Source: Gymnopus androsaceus JB14 (Eukaryota > Basidiomycota > Agaricomycetes > Agaricales > Omphalotaceae). Taken from it: DNA of 64,000 nucleotides. A program made the position numbers and the translations under genes. Below the pieces are notes generated by a model, which had not been told where the DNA came from, did not search any database, and saw only the letters and a list, made by a program, of their open reading frames with translations. Below, one piece after another: positions 21,478 to 33,500 of the stretch. Each line of letters opens with the position of its first letter. The first letter of the stretch is position 1. The stretch is from positions 212,055 through 276,054 of the forward strand of contig ML769385.1 in NCBI GenBank assembly GCA_009733575.1. The letters run 5' to 3'.

Positions 21478-22105
21478 TATACACTAACATATGCTCCTGG
21501 AAGGAAGCTACAATAATGCAAACGTGTAGTCCGTAAGGTGACACGACTCCAGGTCCGGTAAACCTGCACCTGTGGTGCAGGTACCTGGCATCCGAACCCT
21601 TGACCTGCGACCTGCACAAGACCTGTGCAGGTTACCTGCAGTACCTGCAACCTGCACCACTATTTATACCTGCCTATAAACTCATAAATTTGGATGAATA
21701 AGTACATGTTTATATTAAAATGGCATAGGTATCACTACAAAGTAGCCTACATCAACTCAAGTCACAATTAAACCAAATTTATTTGTAAATGACTGATTTT
21801 AGTGTTTAGTATTCCAGGTCCGCAGGTACCTGCAGGTAAACCTGCCAACTTGAGCAAAACTGCGACCTGCAACCTGCATAACCCGTGGAAACTGGTACCG
21901 GACCCGCAGGTAAAATACCGGCCGGTTTCCACGGTTACTGCTGTACCTGTTAAGGAGCTGACTCGTGTCCATCCTTAGTAGTCCGCGAGTGCACCCACCC
22001 ATATCCAGAAGCCTGACCATCCGCAGCCCACGAATCATGACCAACAGCTTTCCCGAATATCAAAGTCAGTTTGCATCAGAACACATGCCAGTTGCGCGGA
22101 TGCAA
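21478..22105 (-). pseudogene. Inverted fragment of COQ2 (3' end), split by a transposon
   Basis: Segments 21478-21533 and 21986-22105 are the reverse complement of the COQ2 final exon and early downstream sequence (about 10328-10505). They include the codons for [13 protein letters not shown] and the stop codon region. Differences are mostly CpG to TpG/CpA. A 444-bp element (21534-21977) interrupts the fragment. Similarity stops at 22105, at GCGGATGCAA. The fragment is too short to be functional. Its left end corresponds to the same COQ2-downstream point at which duplication copy B begins (23428), which points to an inversion. Confidence 0.88.
21534..21977. mobile_element. 444-bp hAT-like element inside the COQ2 fragment
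   Basis: The left end TAAGGTGACACGACTC and the inverted right end TAAGGATGGACACGAGTC match allowing small gaps. The 8-bp duplication GTAGTCCG is perfect (21526-21533 and 21978-21985). The intact COQ2 gene contains this 8-mer once (as CGGACTAC near 10450), giving the empty site. The interior is a dense array of ACCTGCAGGT-type motifs in both orientations, probably sub-terminal transposase-binding repeats. There is no coding capacity. Confidence 0.88.
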
Positions 22106-23427
22106 GCAAGGGGCATTCGGCATCTGAATGGCAGACTCACTTTCTCAGTTTCTGCCATAAACCCTATTCCAGAAAAGGCAATAGTCTGGCAGAACATTCT
22201 TCCCCGACTCTCAAACGGAGTGAGAGGGAGGGCCTTGTACCCTATGGTCGGTCCAAAAAACATGACTTTTCACTCAGATCCAGCCCCCCCCCCTGATGTT
22301 CTCACACTCGCATGGCGTTAAATGATTACACATTGCAGGCGTCTAATGTCAGCCAGATATGATTCAGTATATCTTGAAATTGCTTCATCTGCACCACTGT
22401 GGCTCTATAATGATATGGAAACATTAACTACAGCATTTGGCACTTTACCCTTCAATTTTTATGTAGATTTTTCACCCCCCCCCCCCTATCTTATTCACAG
22501 TGGAATAAACTCAGCAAGAAAGGCAGAGCGGACAAGATATTTTTGCTGTCTGAAAGCACCTGCGCAACCCTGCCTCAGGTATGGTGCAATATTAATCATT
22601 ACTGCCTTGCCATGGAACATGTCATATCGAAGGTTGGACAAACTGCAGTGGAGACTGCTAGGGCATTGTTCCTGTACTCAGATCACCTTGGTTCAACACA
22701 AGATGAATCGATGATTTGTATGATCTTCATGCACTGCCCTGACTAGTGGAAATTATATCTACTCTTCCTCACACGGACATTGCACATATGCAGAGTCAAC
22801 TCCGGGTCCAAAAACAAAAAGCAAAAGGAGATTGTGGCTTCCTCATAGGGAGTTTGGTTCATGATTTGTTCTGCGATGGTTGTCGAAACATCTGCATTGA
22901 GACTACTGCCATCCTTATCGATGATGCTTGCACGGTGGGGTTTGTGACTTTCAGCAATATGCGGGAGAAATGGTTTGAGTCTATCAAAATGACAAATGAC
23001 GTGGTGGTTTTGGTTTGATGTCGTTACTGGGTACCCTGATGCCTATCTTTCTACTTATCCTCTCTGAAATGATGATTTGGGTGCCCATGAACATGTGCAA
23101 CATAACCTGTCCACAGCTACTATAGGTGCGCACTCAACTCACTACATTTCTTTTAGTCATGCTGATGATTCTGGCAGGTCGCTGGCCGCACTTTAAATCA
23201 CTCTCCCTGCCTCCTTGTTGTCGCTCTTTTATTGTTCATAATTTACATATATACGATTAATTTTTTTATGAGCTTGGGCGAGTCGGGATTGTCTCGCGTA
23301 AGCGGGACGTTACTGGTATCTATTCTGACATGTGCCTGCCACTTGCCTATCTAAGTGCTCAGTCAAGCTCAGTCGGACTTGGAAGCAAAACACCAGTCCA
23401 GCAACAGCAATGACATTCAGGACTACT
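22106..23427. other. Unclassified sequence between the COQ2 fragment and copy B
   Basis: About 1.3 kb with only short ORFs (22322-22714, 22746-23018) that match no family I know. It holds short C-runs near 22287 and 22477. It probably belongs to the inverted segment and to old transposon sequence. Confidence 0.4.
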
Positions 23428-23758
23428 TAGCGCTACGAAAGTGAGCGGGATCTTACTTCTGTTGAACATGTATGCCTGCGAACACGAGCCCTCATCGCAA
23501 GTCGTATCAAACTTTGATTTAAAGAGGAGTACATACATGGGTAAGTATGTACTTTGTAGATGTACGTGCTATTAGTGCAACATTAAAAGATGATCAAGAA
23601 AGCGGGAGAAATGTGTTTGATACAGGTGAAAACTGACTACTAGTAAAACAAAAAGGCGAGGCATTTGCCAAACCTTTGGGACCATCACAAGCATGAGCAC
23701 GCATTCAGATGTCATGAAAAAAGAGGAAAAGAATTACAGGGAGGAATAGTTGAATAAG

Positions 23759-25977
23759 TTACGCCGAACTGTGATAGGAGACTCGAGGGCCAATGCAAGA
23801 TTTGAGGTAGCCCTTGAACCCAACGATGCCGATTACCCAACAAAACGCAACACAGGAAATCGCTACTGCCACCGTCATAAACATCATAATGTCTATTGAA
23901 AGATGATCAACATGCGTTGAAACAAAAAACAGCAAGACATGCTTACCGTCCCTTCCTCTTCTCATGGCAGCGATAGTGAGTTCTTCAGTGGAAAACATGA
24001 ACGACAGCCCGCCGCAAGCCAAGAAAAAGCTCCCCAGAGCCTCAGTTGGTGGCCGAGAGGGCAGGATTGAGCGGGGAGGCCCAAGCCAGAGAAAGAAGTA
24101 GGTCAAGCAACGCAAAACAGCCCAGGCCAGTAAAAGATTTCCCCATAACTGATGAATTTGTACCTGAACAATCATCAGCGGAAATTAGAAGTGATGCGGT
24201 TCAGTGCAAGTACCTGGAATACATAAGTCTGGGCATGAGCCGACATCGCAGCTCCCGTTACACCAATAACAAGAGCAGGGAATGGATTGAAGCTCGCAAC
24301 GTAGGAGGGAGGCTCCGCTACTGCCTCCTGATTCCGTTTCGACGGACTCAAGGCAGAGATGGTTGAAGAAGCAAGCCATTCACGAACAGTTTTGGATTCC
24401 ATTGCCATTCCAAGTAACCCAGCAAACCAGAACATCACCTGTTCGAATCGCGAATCGTATTAGTGAAATTATATGCAAAAAGAGCGGCGGTGTCCTTACC
24501 GCGATACCGATATGCTCGATCTGTTTAGTTGTGAATGGGTCACCACTTTTGGCTCCAAATCTCTCCATCCAGGTGTTGGTTATCCCATAGATAAAGATGA
24601 CCAAGGATTCCACGAATTCGGCGCTAGGGTAATTACCAGACGGCGCCCTGTTCCACGCCCACCCCAGCTTACCAAATGGCGAGCCTCCAAGGTAGCGCCA
24701 AAAGGTCGCTAAGCCGTAACACCAGAAGATTGAGCCCTTGATCATATGCGCTAGACATCCGTTCAAGTAGTTTTCTCTGCACCCACCTGAAATCACTCGT
24801 TAGTGTAAGTCCGTTAAGAAACACATGAACACGAACCCGTGTAGACAATGATTCCGGTTAATAGTTGCGCAAGTCCACCGAACACCAACATCCACTCCAG
24901 TGTAGCAAAAATACCGGAACCGAGACGCCGAGCTAAAGGAACTTTGGCACCATTCGAAGCGTGAAAGTTATCGTCACTCGAGTGACGTCCAAAAATAGTT
25001 GTTTCGGAAGCGACTGAATGAGAGTATTCTCGATGGTGGCGTCGAACGTTGTTCGCCCATTGAGCAGTCTCGTCCCCTTCAGCATCATCGTCATAATGAA
25101 CATGCTTGTGAGGTGGTGGGGAGATAGGTGATACTAGCTCCATTTCCTCCGGTTCCTCGCTGACAAGTCCCGCGTACTCTGCTCCTGTGAGGGCGGCATC
25201 AACTTCGTCTTTACCTAGGATGGCAGAGTTCCAGAATGTCTTCAAGTGAAATGTTTGCCCATTTCGGAAGAAAAGGAAGATACGGCGAAACATATTGAGC
25301 AAGTCGACGGCAGTCAAAGCCATAGCAAGCAGAATCCAAAGGTAACCTTGCTGTCCATGTTTCTGACCTGCAAGGAGATGAGAACAAGATAATTTGACGT
25401 CAGGAAAGGCACTAACCCTCGTACCTGGAAAATACGGATAAGTAAATTTATATGCCTAATTGGGAACGGGATGATTTGAACTCACATGTTGGGAGTCAGC
25501 TTTCTGTACGCCGTACTTGTACCACATCCCAGAACAACCAAACCATAGAATGCGATGGTAACCATTTTATGCCATGCATGATTCACAGATCGCATTGCAA
25601 GTCCTAAAAATTGTAATGGTGAGACCACTTGGCACGATACCGCTATGAAGGCACTCACCAATCGGTAATGCCACAAAAAACGCGAGGGTCATGAAGGTCG
25701 CATGTAAAAACATGAGTCCCGGATGCCTCTCAGACGCGTGCTCTGTATCATCCCAGTCTAATGTGTAATATGATTCTGGGATAGGTGCATGATGCATAGT
25801 AACTTCGGTTTCGTTAAGCTCGAGAAGAGGCGCAGCGTGAGGGTTCATGTGATGGTCCCCATCTCGTTTTGAGGGTGATCGCGATGATACACCGATTTCG
25901 TCAGCATAAGCGGGGGAAGGTGAGGCAGAAAGGAGAAGGAGGGCAGGGAGGGCGAGGGAACACCAGGAGTAGCGCAT
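23759..25977 (-). CDS. YTP1-like multispanning membrane protein, copy B (intact)
   Basis: Ytp1-family proteins are fungal integral membrane proteins of unknown biochemical role. The start at 25977 gives a signal peptide (WCSLALPALLLLSASPSPAYA). A luminal DUF2427-like stretch follows with MNPHAAPLLELNETEV and HPGLMFLHATFMTLAFFVALPIG, then helices around AWHKMVTIAFYGLVVLG. The middle exon (24814-25323) has a long hydrophilic loop (VSEEPEEMELVSP, RRHHREYSHSVASE). The Ytp1 core follows: YLNGCLAHMIKGSIFWCYGL, SLVIFIYGITNTWMERFG, QIEHIGIA joined to VMFWFAGLLGMAME, and LWGNLLLAWAVLRCLTYFFL. An intron in the last coding part (about 23899-23952) joins RRGRD to DIMMFMTVAVAIS. The stop TAA is at 23759-23761. 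All splice joins keep frame. Confidence 0.82.
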
Positions 25978-26619
25978 CGCGGTGCAGGGCTTGTTGGGGA
26001 CGTAAGCGAAACCAACTTGGGATGACTCGCGTTTTAAACAGAAGGGCTGATTTGTTTACTCGCAAAATAAATGCCTCGGAATAGTTCGCTATACTGAGTA
26101 AGCATAACAGCGTAATGATACACTGTGTCGGTATTCACGGATGTCTTCCACATTTTCAGTTGTCGGTGGAATCCGAGATCATACTCGTACGGGATATTAT
26201 TATCTCCATTCACTACTGGCTGGGCAGAAGGCCCAGTAGGTCCTGGAATGGTCCTCTTGGGTACAGCGACATAGTCGGAGCCGAGTCCATCGATTATTAG
26301 TCCGTGCTTTCTCAGCTTTAACGAAGAATAGATGACAAAGCAGGTCCAAGCGTCCGTTCTCAGTTTTTTGTCTCGGCGGTTAACGTTGTGATATAAAAAT
26401 GCTTATTGCCAACAATCTCTTCAGTGCTTTGGGTGCAATAATAACGTGATTAGACCTACTTTGTTCATAGTTTTTCTCAAGGATTCGGAGAGAAAGGCCT
26501 CATAGAAGTTCATCGAAAACCCTGGAAGTCCGATCAAAGCTGATTCATTGTGCGGATGCCGGTCGGAGTAATCCGCTTCGTCCGGTTCATCATCATTCCG
26601 CCATCGATGTACTGGTAAA
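25978..26619. promoter_or_regulatory. Divergent intergenic region of copy B
   Basis: About 640 bases separate the starts of the YTP1-like gene (reverse) and the transporter gene (forward), so they may share a bidirectional promoter. The matching region of copy A carries two insertions. I cannot name individual motifs. Confidence 0.5.
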
Positions 26620-28984
26620 ATGTCGTTCCCAACCCGGATCCGAAACTTTGTGTGGGGAGAGGTCCCGCCCTCGAAACAAGAGGCCAAGCTCTTGCTCAAA
26701 ATTGACTGGTTTATCCTCAGTTATTGCTGTCTTGTCTATTTCACAAATTGTACGATTCAATTGTTTCATCTGCACAAAAGTACACAACTCCTTCAGATTT
26801 GGACCGCGCAAACATTAATAACGCATATGTATCCGGTATGAAGCAAGAACTATCCATGGAAGGAACGGATTTCAATAAAATCAACACCATCTTCACCTGT
26901 GGATACATTGTTGGCGAGTGTCGGTCCAAGGCTTGAATTCCGCCATGATGAACTTGAACTCTTCTAGGAATGATACCGAGTACGAAGCCTGTCTTATTGC
27001 AATCAGCCTAATGCTCAAGCAACACAGATAACCTCATTCTTCAGGTCGTTCCCCCTCGTATTTGGTTGCCGCTATGTCAGATTATTTGGGGCGTTTTGAC
27101 ATTCGGGCGCGTCTTATTACTTCCATTGATTATCTCAATCCTTATCTCTAATGCAGGACAAGCGCAGTCCATAATGTCCAGCAAGTGGGTGTCTTTCTAT
27201 GTGCATGATCGGCCTGATGCAGAAAACCGTTGTAGATTTATGCAATCCGATTCTTCCAAGGCCTCGCCGAATCTTCGACGTTTGTGGGAACCCATTATAT
27301 TCTAGGGTCGTAAGTATCGCAATCATTCTGACGTTCTACCCTTTGAACTCACTGGAAAACAGATGGTACAAGCCTGCCGAGTTGGGCAAACGGTCTGCAA
27401 TTTTTACGAGTTCAGGATTAGCTGGAACACTGTAAGAGACCCGAGTATCATTCACTCTATGCCCCCTTACGCCATATTCCATATAGATTCTCAGGTGTTC
27501 TGCAGGGGAGTGTATACAAGTCTGTCTGCGTCTCGGATTACTCCTACTCCAACGGCTGATCGTTTGACTATCAAAAGGAACCTTAATGGGACAGCTGGGC
27601 GAAGTGGCTGGCGTTGGCTGTAAGTTTCAAAGCTACTCATTCTTCGCTTTTTACTTACTTCGGCTTGAACAGGTTCATCATTGACGGGATCATTACCCTT
27701 CCAATAGCCTTCTATGGGTTCTGGCTCTTTCCTGACGTCCCAGCTACGACTAAAGTCTTCTATCTCAACGAAGAAGTAAGCCTACTGTTATTCGATTATC
27801 AATGTGCTACTCAACTATTTATCCCTGCAGGAACGCAAGCTAGCTTCAGCGCGTTTACAGGGTCATGTAGAGGTAGCGCACTCGCCGTTATCGTGGAAAC
27901 TAGCCAAACGAGTTTTAACTCGATGGAGATGGTATGCGTGTAGTCTCCTGGTAGGTTTCTGTGTTATAATTCTTTCTCCTGGCTTTGCCGTTCATCGCCG
28001 CTCCTTATCTAGTTTGCGATAAGCGGCGAAACCGAGTCGTTTGGCTCGAATAATCTCATGGGCCAATGGCTCGAAGCCATTGGCGGTTACTCAGTTGAGC
28101 AAACGGATTATTATCCTGCAGGCGTTACTGCGTTCGGCATATGCTCAACGCTAGTCTGCGCGACTTGGACTGATTACACGCGAGTCCGATGGCCGGTACT
28201 CGTTTACATGTCGGTTAGTTCAAATGCGGAATCCATGACTAATCACCTTGTGGTACTGAAGAATTAAGAAAGATAGCGTGCATTATTGCGAGCATTTGCA
28301 TATTGGTCTGGGGAAGTCCCATCGGGTTGAAATTCTTTGCGTATTGTGAGTTTTCATTCAGCTGATTTTGAGAGAGGAATGTTGATTTTTGGTTTTAAAA
28401 AGATCTTGCAGGTGCTCTTATGCGGGACAGGCTACAACCTTTGCGTAAGGATGTTGTTGGTGTACCTGGCCTTTTAATTTACGCAAATGAACCGTAGATG
28501 GGCTAACCAGATATGCGCCGACGACAGTCAAGAAAGAGCAATTGTTCTGGTGCGTCCATTGTCACAGATTCTGATTCATCGCTGATTCGTCTCCAAAGGC
28601 ATCGATGAAGTACCTCTATTACCTGCTGAATTTGGGTACTCACTCATCCGCTTCTCTAGTATGTGGAATAATGTTGTGAATGCATGGTGGTCTATAGTCT
28701 TCTACCCCGCGACGGACGCTCCCAAGTTCAAGAAAGGGTTCGTAGACTTGCTCCATCATTCTCCTTGCTTCCTCTGTCTGATCGCTGTATTTATGCACAT
28801 AGTATGATTGCAATGATTGCTATATGTGTAGCGACTCTCGCAATTACGGGCTGTGGTCTGGTTCCTTGAAAGAAGGGAGCACAGATTCAGACATAAATTG
28901 CAGGAGGAAGAAAATGATAGCCTTGAAGCGACTCATGTTTCGGAAAAGATACCAGTGAGGAGCGAAACTGAGAAGGATGTTTAG
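26620..28984 (+). pseudogene. MFS vitamin/pantothenate-type transporter, copy B (one frameshift near the C-terminus)
   Basis: This is a 12-helix MFS transporter of the allantoate/pantothenate/biotin permease group, expected in the plasma membrane. The start MSFPTRIRNFVWGEVPPS leads to LLLKIDWFILSYCC, YLDRANINNAYVSG, PPRIWLPLCQIIWGVLTF, FFQGLAESSTFVGTHY and WYKPAELGKRSAIFTSSGLAGT. It continues with GWRW...IIDGIITLPIAFYGFW, PLSWKLAKRVLTRWRWYAC and SFGSNNLMGQWLEAIGGYSVEQTDYY. The exons are short. One intron (about 26913-26973) appears to use a GC donor (GCGAGT), in both copies. One extra base near 28850 (ACGGGCTGTGG against ATGGGTGTGG in copy A) throws WFLERREHR out of frame and gives an early stop. 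Everything before it looks open, so it may be a mildly truncated gene or an assembly error. Confidence 0.7.
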
Positions 28985-29131
28985 GTGTGACGCTAGTTGT
29001 ACATAGTTCACTAAAATGAAGTTTCTTTTACTTCTACCTGTATGTAAGTACCTCCAGTATGATGATAGTATGTTTTACTTGCTTTCTCGAGATGATAACG
29101 CTATCCGAATACCTCACCACCTCCACTATCC

Positions 29132-29275
29132 TAGACTCGAGCCAGTCGCCGTAGTGATGCAGCGACGTTTGATGATGAGTCGATCAAAGTGCCGCAAAAG
29201 TTCGGCTGTTCCAGCCCGAACTTCGATCGTCTTTCATCGAACGTCACCGGCGATGCAGCCGGCTGTTCGAGTCTA
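29132..29275. mobile_element. 144-bp MITE in copy B with 9-bp target duplication
   Basis: The element starts TAGACTCGAG and ends CTGTTCGAGTCTA, giving an inverted repeat TAGACTCGA. It is flanked by the direct repeat CCACTATCC at 29123-29131 and 29276-29284. Copy A has a single CCACTATCC at 19257-19265 with no insert. A 9-bp duplication is typical of Mutator-like elements. Confidence 0.85.
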
Positions 29276-29599
29276 CCACTATCCAGCCTGACTTATGAAC
29301 CCCAACTCGAATCCATTCATCATCACGCTCAACCATGCATTATCCATATCTTCGGATTCTTGCAAGAGCGCTACCAGGGCTCGAATTGCGAATGCCCTCA
29401 GCGGTATAGCTACAGCGAGAGACAGGTACACCACACTTGCCATCTCCCCAAATCCATTAGAGGCTTACCTATAAACCCCACGCTTTTTCCTCTTGACGGG
29501 TCCGCATACCGCATCTCAGTGTACACCAAAACCTCCCGACCACACCCAGCTTACCAATGACAACTTAGCATCTCAAACATCCTGCGCCAAAGTCGAAGG

Positions 29600-30575
29600 T
29601 ATTGCATCTTCCTAGTCCCCCTCGTCGTCGTCCAGCTCCTCCTCAGATGTAGAGTACGAGCTCACGGCTCACGACACTACGACATCTATGTATCATATTA
29701 TTACTCTGAACGAGACACGCTCTTAGCATGACTCGTCCAGTCGTACGCACACAGATGACATCGACGACGTAGTCGGGTCCAACCCTCCGCCAAGCCCTCG
29801 CCGACGCAATCCGTAATGCAAGGCGAGTGGTGGCTCAATGGTGATCCCTGAGTTAGAGGCAATATCACCGCTATCCATTTTCATACCTCCATTGGGCCAT
29901 GCTCCGTCCCACGCCCTCTTCTTTTCTTCCCCGTATCACATACTACACTCCGCCTCTCCTCTCTCTCCGTACCCTCCGGTCCCTGGATCTGCTTCCCTCT
30001 GTCCTTTGTCCTTACCTGCACCCCTCGTGCTATCCCCATCCTGCACCCATTGAACTTCAACCGGAACATCGTCCCACTTCCTTCCCCTCCCCATGCACTT
30101 CGTCTCATAATAGTGCGCTTCAAAGCAACTTCCGACCACAAATGGCATGCCCTCGGCGGAGGTTCTATAGGAGTTACGGGTATAGATAATGGGAGGAGTT
30201 CTAATTTCGAGAAGTTGGTTTGGAATTCCGAGGGCAGTTGAGATCGGACTGCGAGGGTGGAAAGCGGAGGAGGGGGAGTGGTAGCGGGGTCTCGGAGTAG
30301 GGGGTTTTATAGGTTTGGCTCACACAACAAACGGTGACAACTGCGTCGTATTGCATAACCGATGCATACCCTGCTTTGGATATGTCATGATTCAAACACT
30401 GAGCAAGTACGGTAGAATACAAGATACAAGGACAAGATGTAACAAAGTAGCAGAGAGCAAATGCGCAAATGGCGCATGGACGGTACTAGTCTAACAAGCA
30501 AAGTAGGTGTCAGCGCACGGACACCAGTCAAACTTCTTTCCAAACCTTTGCAGGGATGGGAGGGGTAACTAATCG
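29600..30575. other. Intergenic region right of the duplication
   Basis: Similarity between the two copies fades near 29600. Overlapping low-complexity Pro/Ser/His-rich ORFs occur on both strands at 29830-30240; I do not regard them as genes. No RNA gene or repeat was identified. Confidence 0.4.
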
Positions 30576-33500
30576 TCAATGAATGTAAGCCACACATAGA
30601 CACAAAAAGAAACACAACAAACCAGCTTCTTGAGAGTCGTATCTCACCGGGATGAGTACCCAATTTTCTCGTCTCATCTTTTCGAATCTACTTTTCCGCA
30701 TCCTCCAAACGATTCCTCGCGCGTAGATTTCATCTACCATTGTCAGAATGTACAAATCACCCGCTTTCGTCACTTTTCCTTCAACGATATCTGCGATTTT
30801 TTGGGCTAGCTCATCCCCACTAAACCGAGAGGGAAGACGAACGAACATCAGGGTGGCGCATTGGTTTGTTGATATACGGTTCTGTTTGCTTCTGTCAAGT
30901 AACCAGTTTGACGGGTCTAGAAAAACTTGATAACGACCAATTTCCTGAGGAGAGCAGATCCGAATATCATCAAAATCCCGGTTCGCTGTGGGAGGTATGC
31001 TGATGGGAAATGGCAGCGCTTCACACGCATCGCTAAGGATGTTCTCCCAATCAACCTTCCACGGGTCCAGAAACAACTTTCTCCGTGGAACCTCCCACCT
31101 TGCTTCAGTGAGTGGTGGAGGAAGTAGCCCAACATAACTCGCCGCAGTGGATGTAAGTTGATTCTTCAAAATATCCGTTAGGAACTCCGACAGCCAATGC
31201 GCTGGGAATCCTACTGAATAGAGGTGTATGAGAAGGTTCAAGAAAGAGACAAGATTATTCGGATGAAAACCCAGCGAAGCCGTTTCTCCATGTACTTTGG
31301 GGTTGCAAGGATGAGTAGGAGAAGGCGAGTGAGCCAGTGTGTCAACTCTTCCCGAGAGGCTAATTTGGACAAGGGCAGGGGGTATGGCTGAGACCAAGGC
31401 TGCAGGGTAATAACTCCCCCCGTCGGTGCCATATCTTTGACAACACATCCCAAGAAGCGAGGTACATCCGCGATAGGCAATAAGGTGTATCTGCATAATG
31501 CAGAGGATGAATTATATGAACACATCGCAGAACATCCTACTCACCCATGACAGAACTCGTCCGAAGAGCCCCAAACTTTCGGATTGATGAGACAGTTGGA
31601 AGACACAGCGGAATGGATGTCGTTAACAAGACAAGGAACAAGGTAAACTGCTGTGTTCAGAGGGCCGTGTGTATAGTCCCTGGATGAAGAAAATGGTCAA
31701 GTTTGATATCGAAGAGGCAAGATGAACTGCTGACGGGACGTTGCTCAACCACATACGGTTAAATTTTCGAGGAAAATTCGCTGGCCGCTGGTCACCAGAG
31801 CGCATCGTTGCAAGTGTCTGGCACATCTCGCCGAGAAATAATTCCACTGTAATTTTGCCTTTGAGGGTCTTCAACGCGTCGACGACGGCATTGAAAAAGG
31901 TCGAAAATACGAATAATGACGGACAATCTTTATCGATGTCATCAGTCAACTTCTCGATACCAACCCGACGATTGAAGTCCTGGATTTTATCAACCAGAGA
32001 AAAGGCATCATATCCCACCCAAGTGGGAACCATGTCTGGCACAAGATCGTACATGAAGTTCTAAACGGTCTCAAGTTAAGTTTGCATGCTGATCTGTATG
32101 GTTGTTAGGAACGTACATAGAGCGAAGCGTTAATCTTCCACGTGCATTTAATCTCTTCTGCAGCCTATCTCAACGTCTCAACATCAGTTTCAAATCAGGA
32201 ATCGGTAGCTGTTCACCTTGTCTAAGTCCGGATTCGAAAAGTCATCAAGGGTCCAAATATTCTTCCAAACCCCATCCTGCACAGGACCGCGAATTGAACG
32301 AGGAGGGACGAAACTCTTCAGTCGATTATACCATTCTCGCTCCAGCCGTAGTTCTAGTCCCCCATCCCAGATTTTGGCAAACTCTGAGATTGATTTTTCT
32401 TTCCCCTCCTTCAGCCATTTGGCTCGCTGCTGTGGTTGATGACGACTGGGGCATGGAGTGGGCATATATTCGGCAACGGCTGAGGCAAGCTGCTCCTCTG
32501 ATAATGAATTAAGTAGCAGCCGGGGGTCCATAGCGTCGGTTATAGGACTACTACGGTTCTGCCGGGTAGGGCAAGGTATGCTAGAAAAGATGCTGGCGAC
32601 GCTTCTAGGAAGCATTTCGAGGGTCCAGAAATCAAGGGAGTCGAGGATAGGAGGTAAGGCAATTGAATCAACATGAATCCACGCTGGGAGCTGCGGAGGT
32701 TTGGATCTCAAATTATCCGAGAGTTTTCGGGCAACTTGGAGAAACCTAGATACAGACGTGTGTACTAATATGAGAAAATGTACCCTGCTAAGACGTCGAA
32801 TATAACACTTCACCTGTTGTGACACATCTCGGGCATGATAACGGCAGCGTAGACATAGAAAAGAGTCGCCTCAGTCAATTGTTTATCGGAAGAAGACATT
32901 TTCTTCGTCAAAAGGTCGTTCAAAAGAAGCATTATGCATAGATCGCGAGCGAACACGGTGGGGTTAATGTCGACGAGGGTGAAGTGAACCTGAAAATTGC
33001 TCTTGTTAGCTTGAGTGAGTTTGGCGTAGACTTTTCCTAATCCGATGATAGACCCAAAAACGTGGTGCGCTGTGAAGCCAAAGGATATGAGCTTCAAGCA
33101 CCTAGTGAATATACAAACTTACCGTCACCGACTCCGGCGAACATGAACGCGAGGTTTTTAAGTTGGGAAGATGTGAGGCGGTCCAGGTATATAGGATCAT
33201 CTGAGCCCCCAAAGTCGTTCACGATATTCAGCAGTTCGTCGTGCCCGATCTACTCGCATAGTTTGATCAGTTTCGCACTCAGCAAAGTCAAGTCGAAACT
33301 GACCGAAATATATTCAGGATGAGATGAGCTGCAAAATTAAACAAGAGCGTCAGTGACGGCTCAACATAACACAAAAAACACACACAATGTTCGTTTGAAA
33401 ATCGGCAAGTCCGCAAGTCGACGTTTAGCAGTAGCAATTTCTTCTTTCGAACGCGACTCTGCTCCATACCATTGCCCCCAGAGGCGTTGAACCTCAGGAA

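Larger units (their letters stand above)
23428..29600. repeat. Segmental duplication, copy B
   Basis: This is the direct-orientation counterpart of about 10503-19590, with the YTP1-like gene and the MFS transporter in the same order. It lacks the 3.0-kb, 124-bp and 76-bp insertions of copy A but has its own 144-bp MITE (29132-29275). CpG content is normal throughout. It is the better-preserved copy for YTP1. Confidence 0.9.

Noticed and set aside
29830..30240. Overlapping Pro/Ser/His-rich ORFs on both strands
   Set aside because: Low-complexity composition leaves several frames open at once, and no domain is present.
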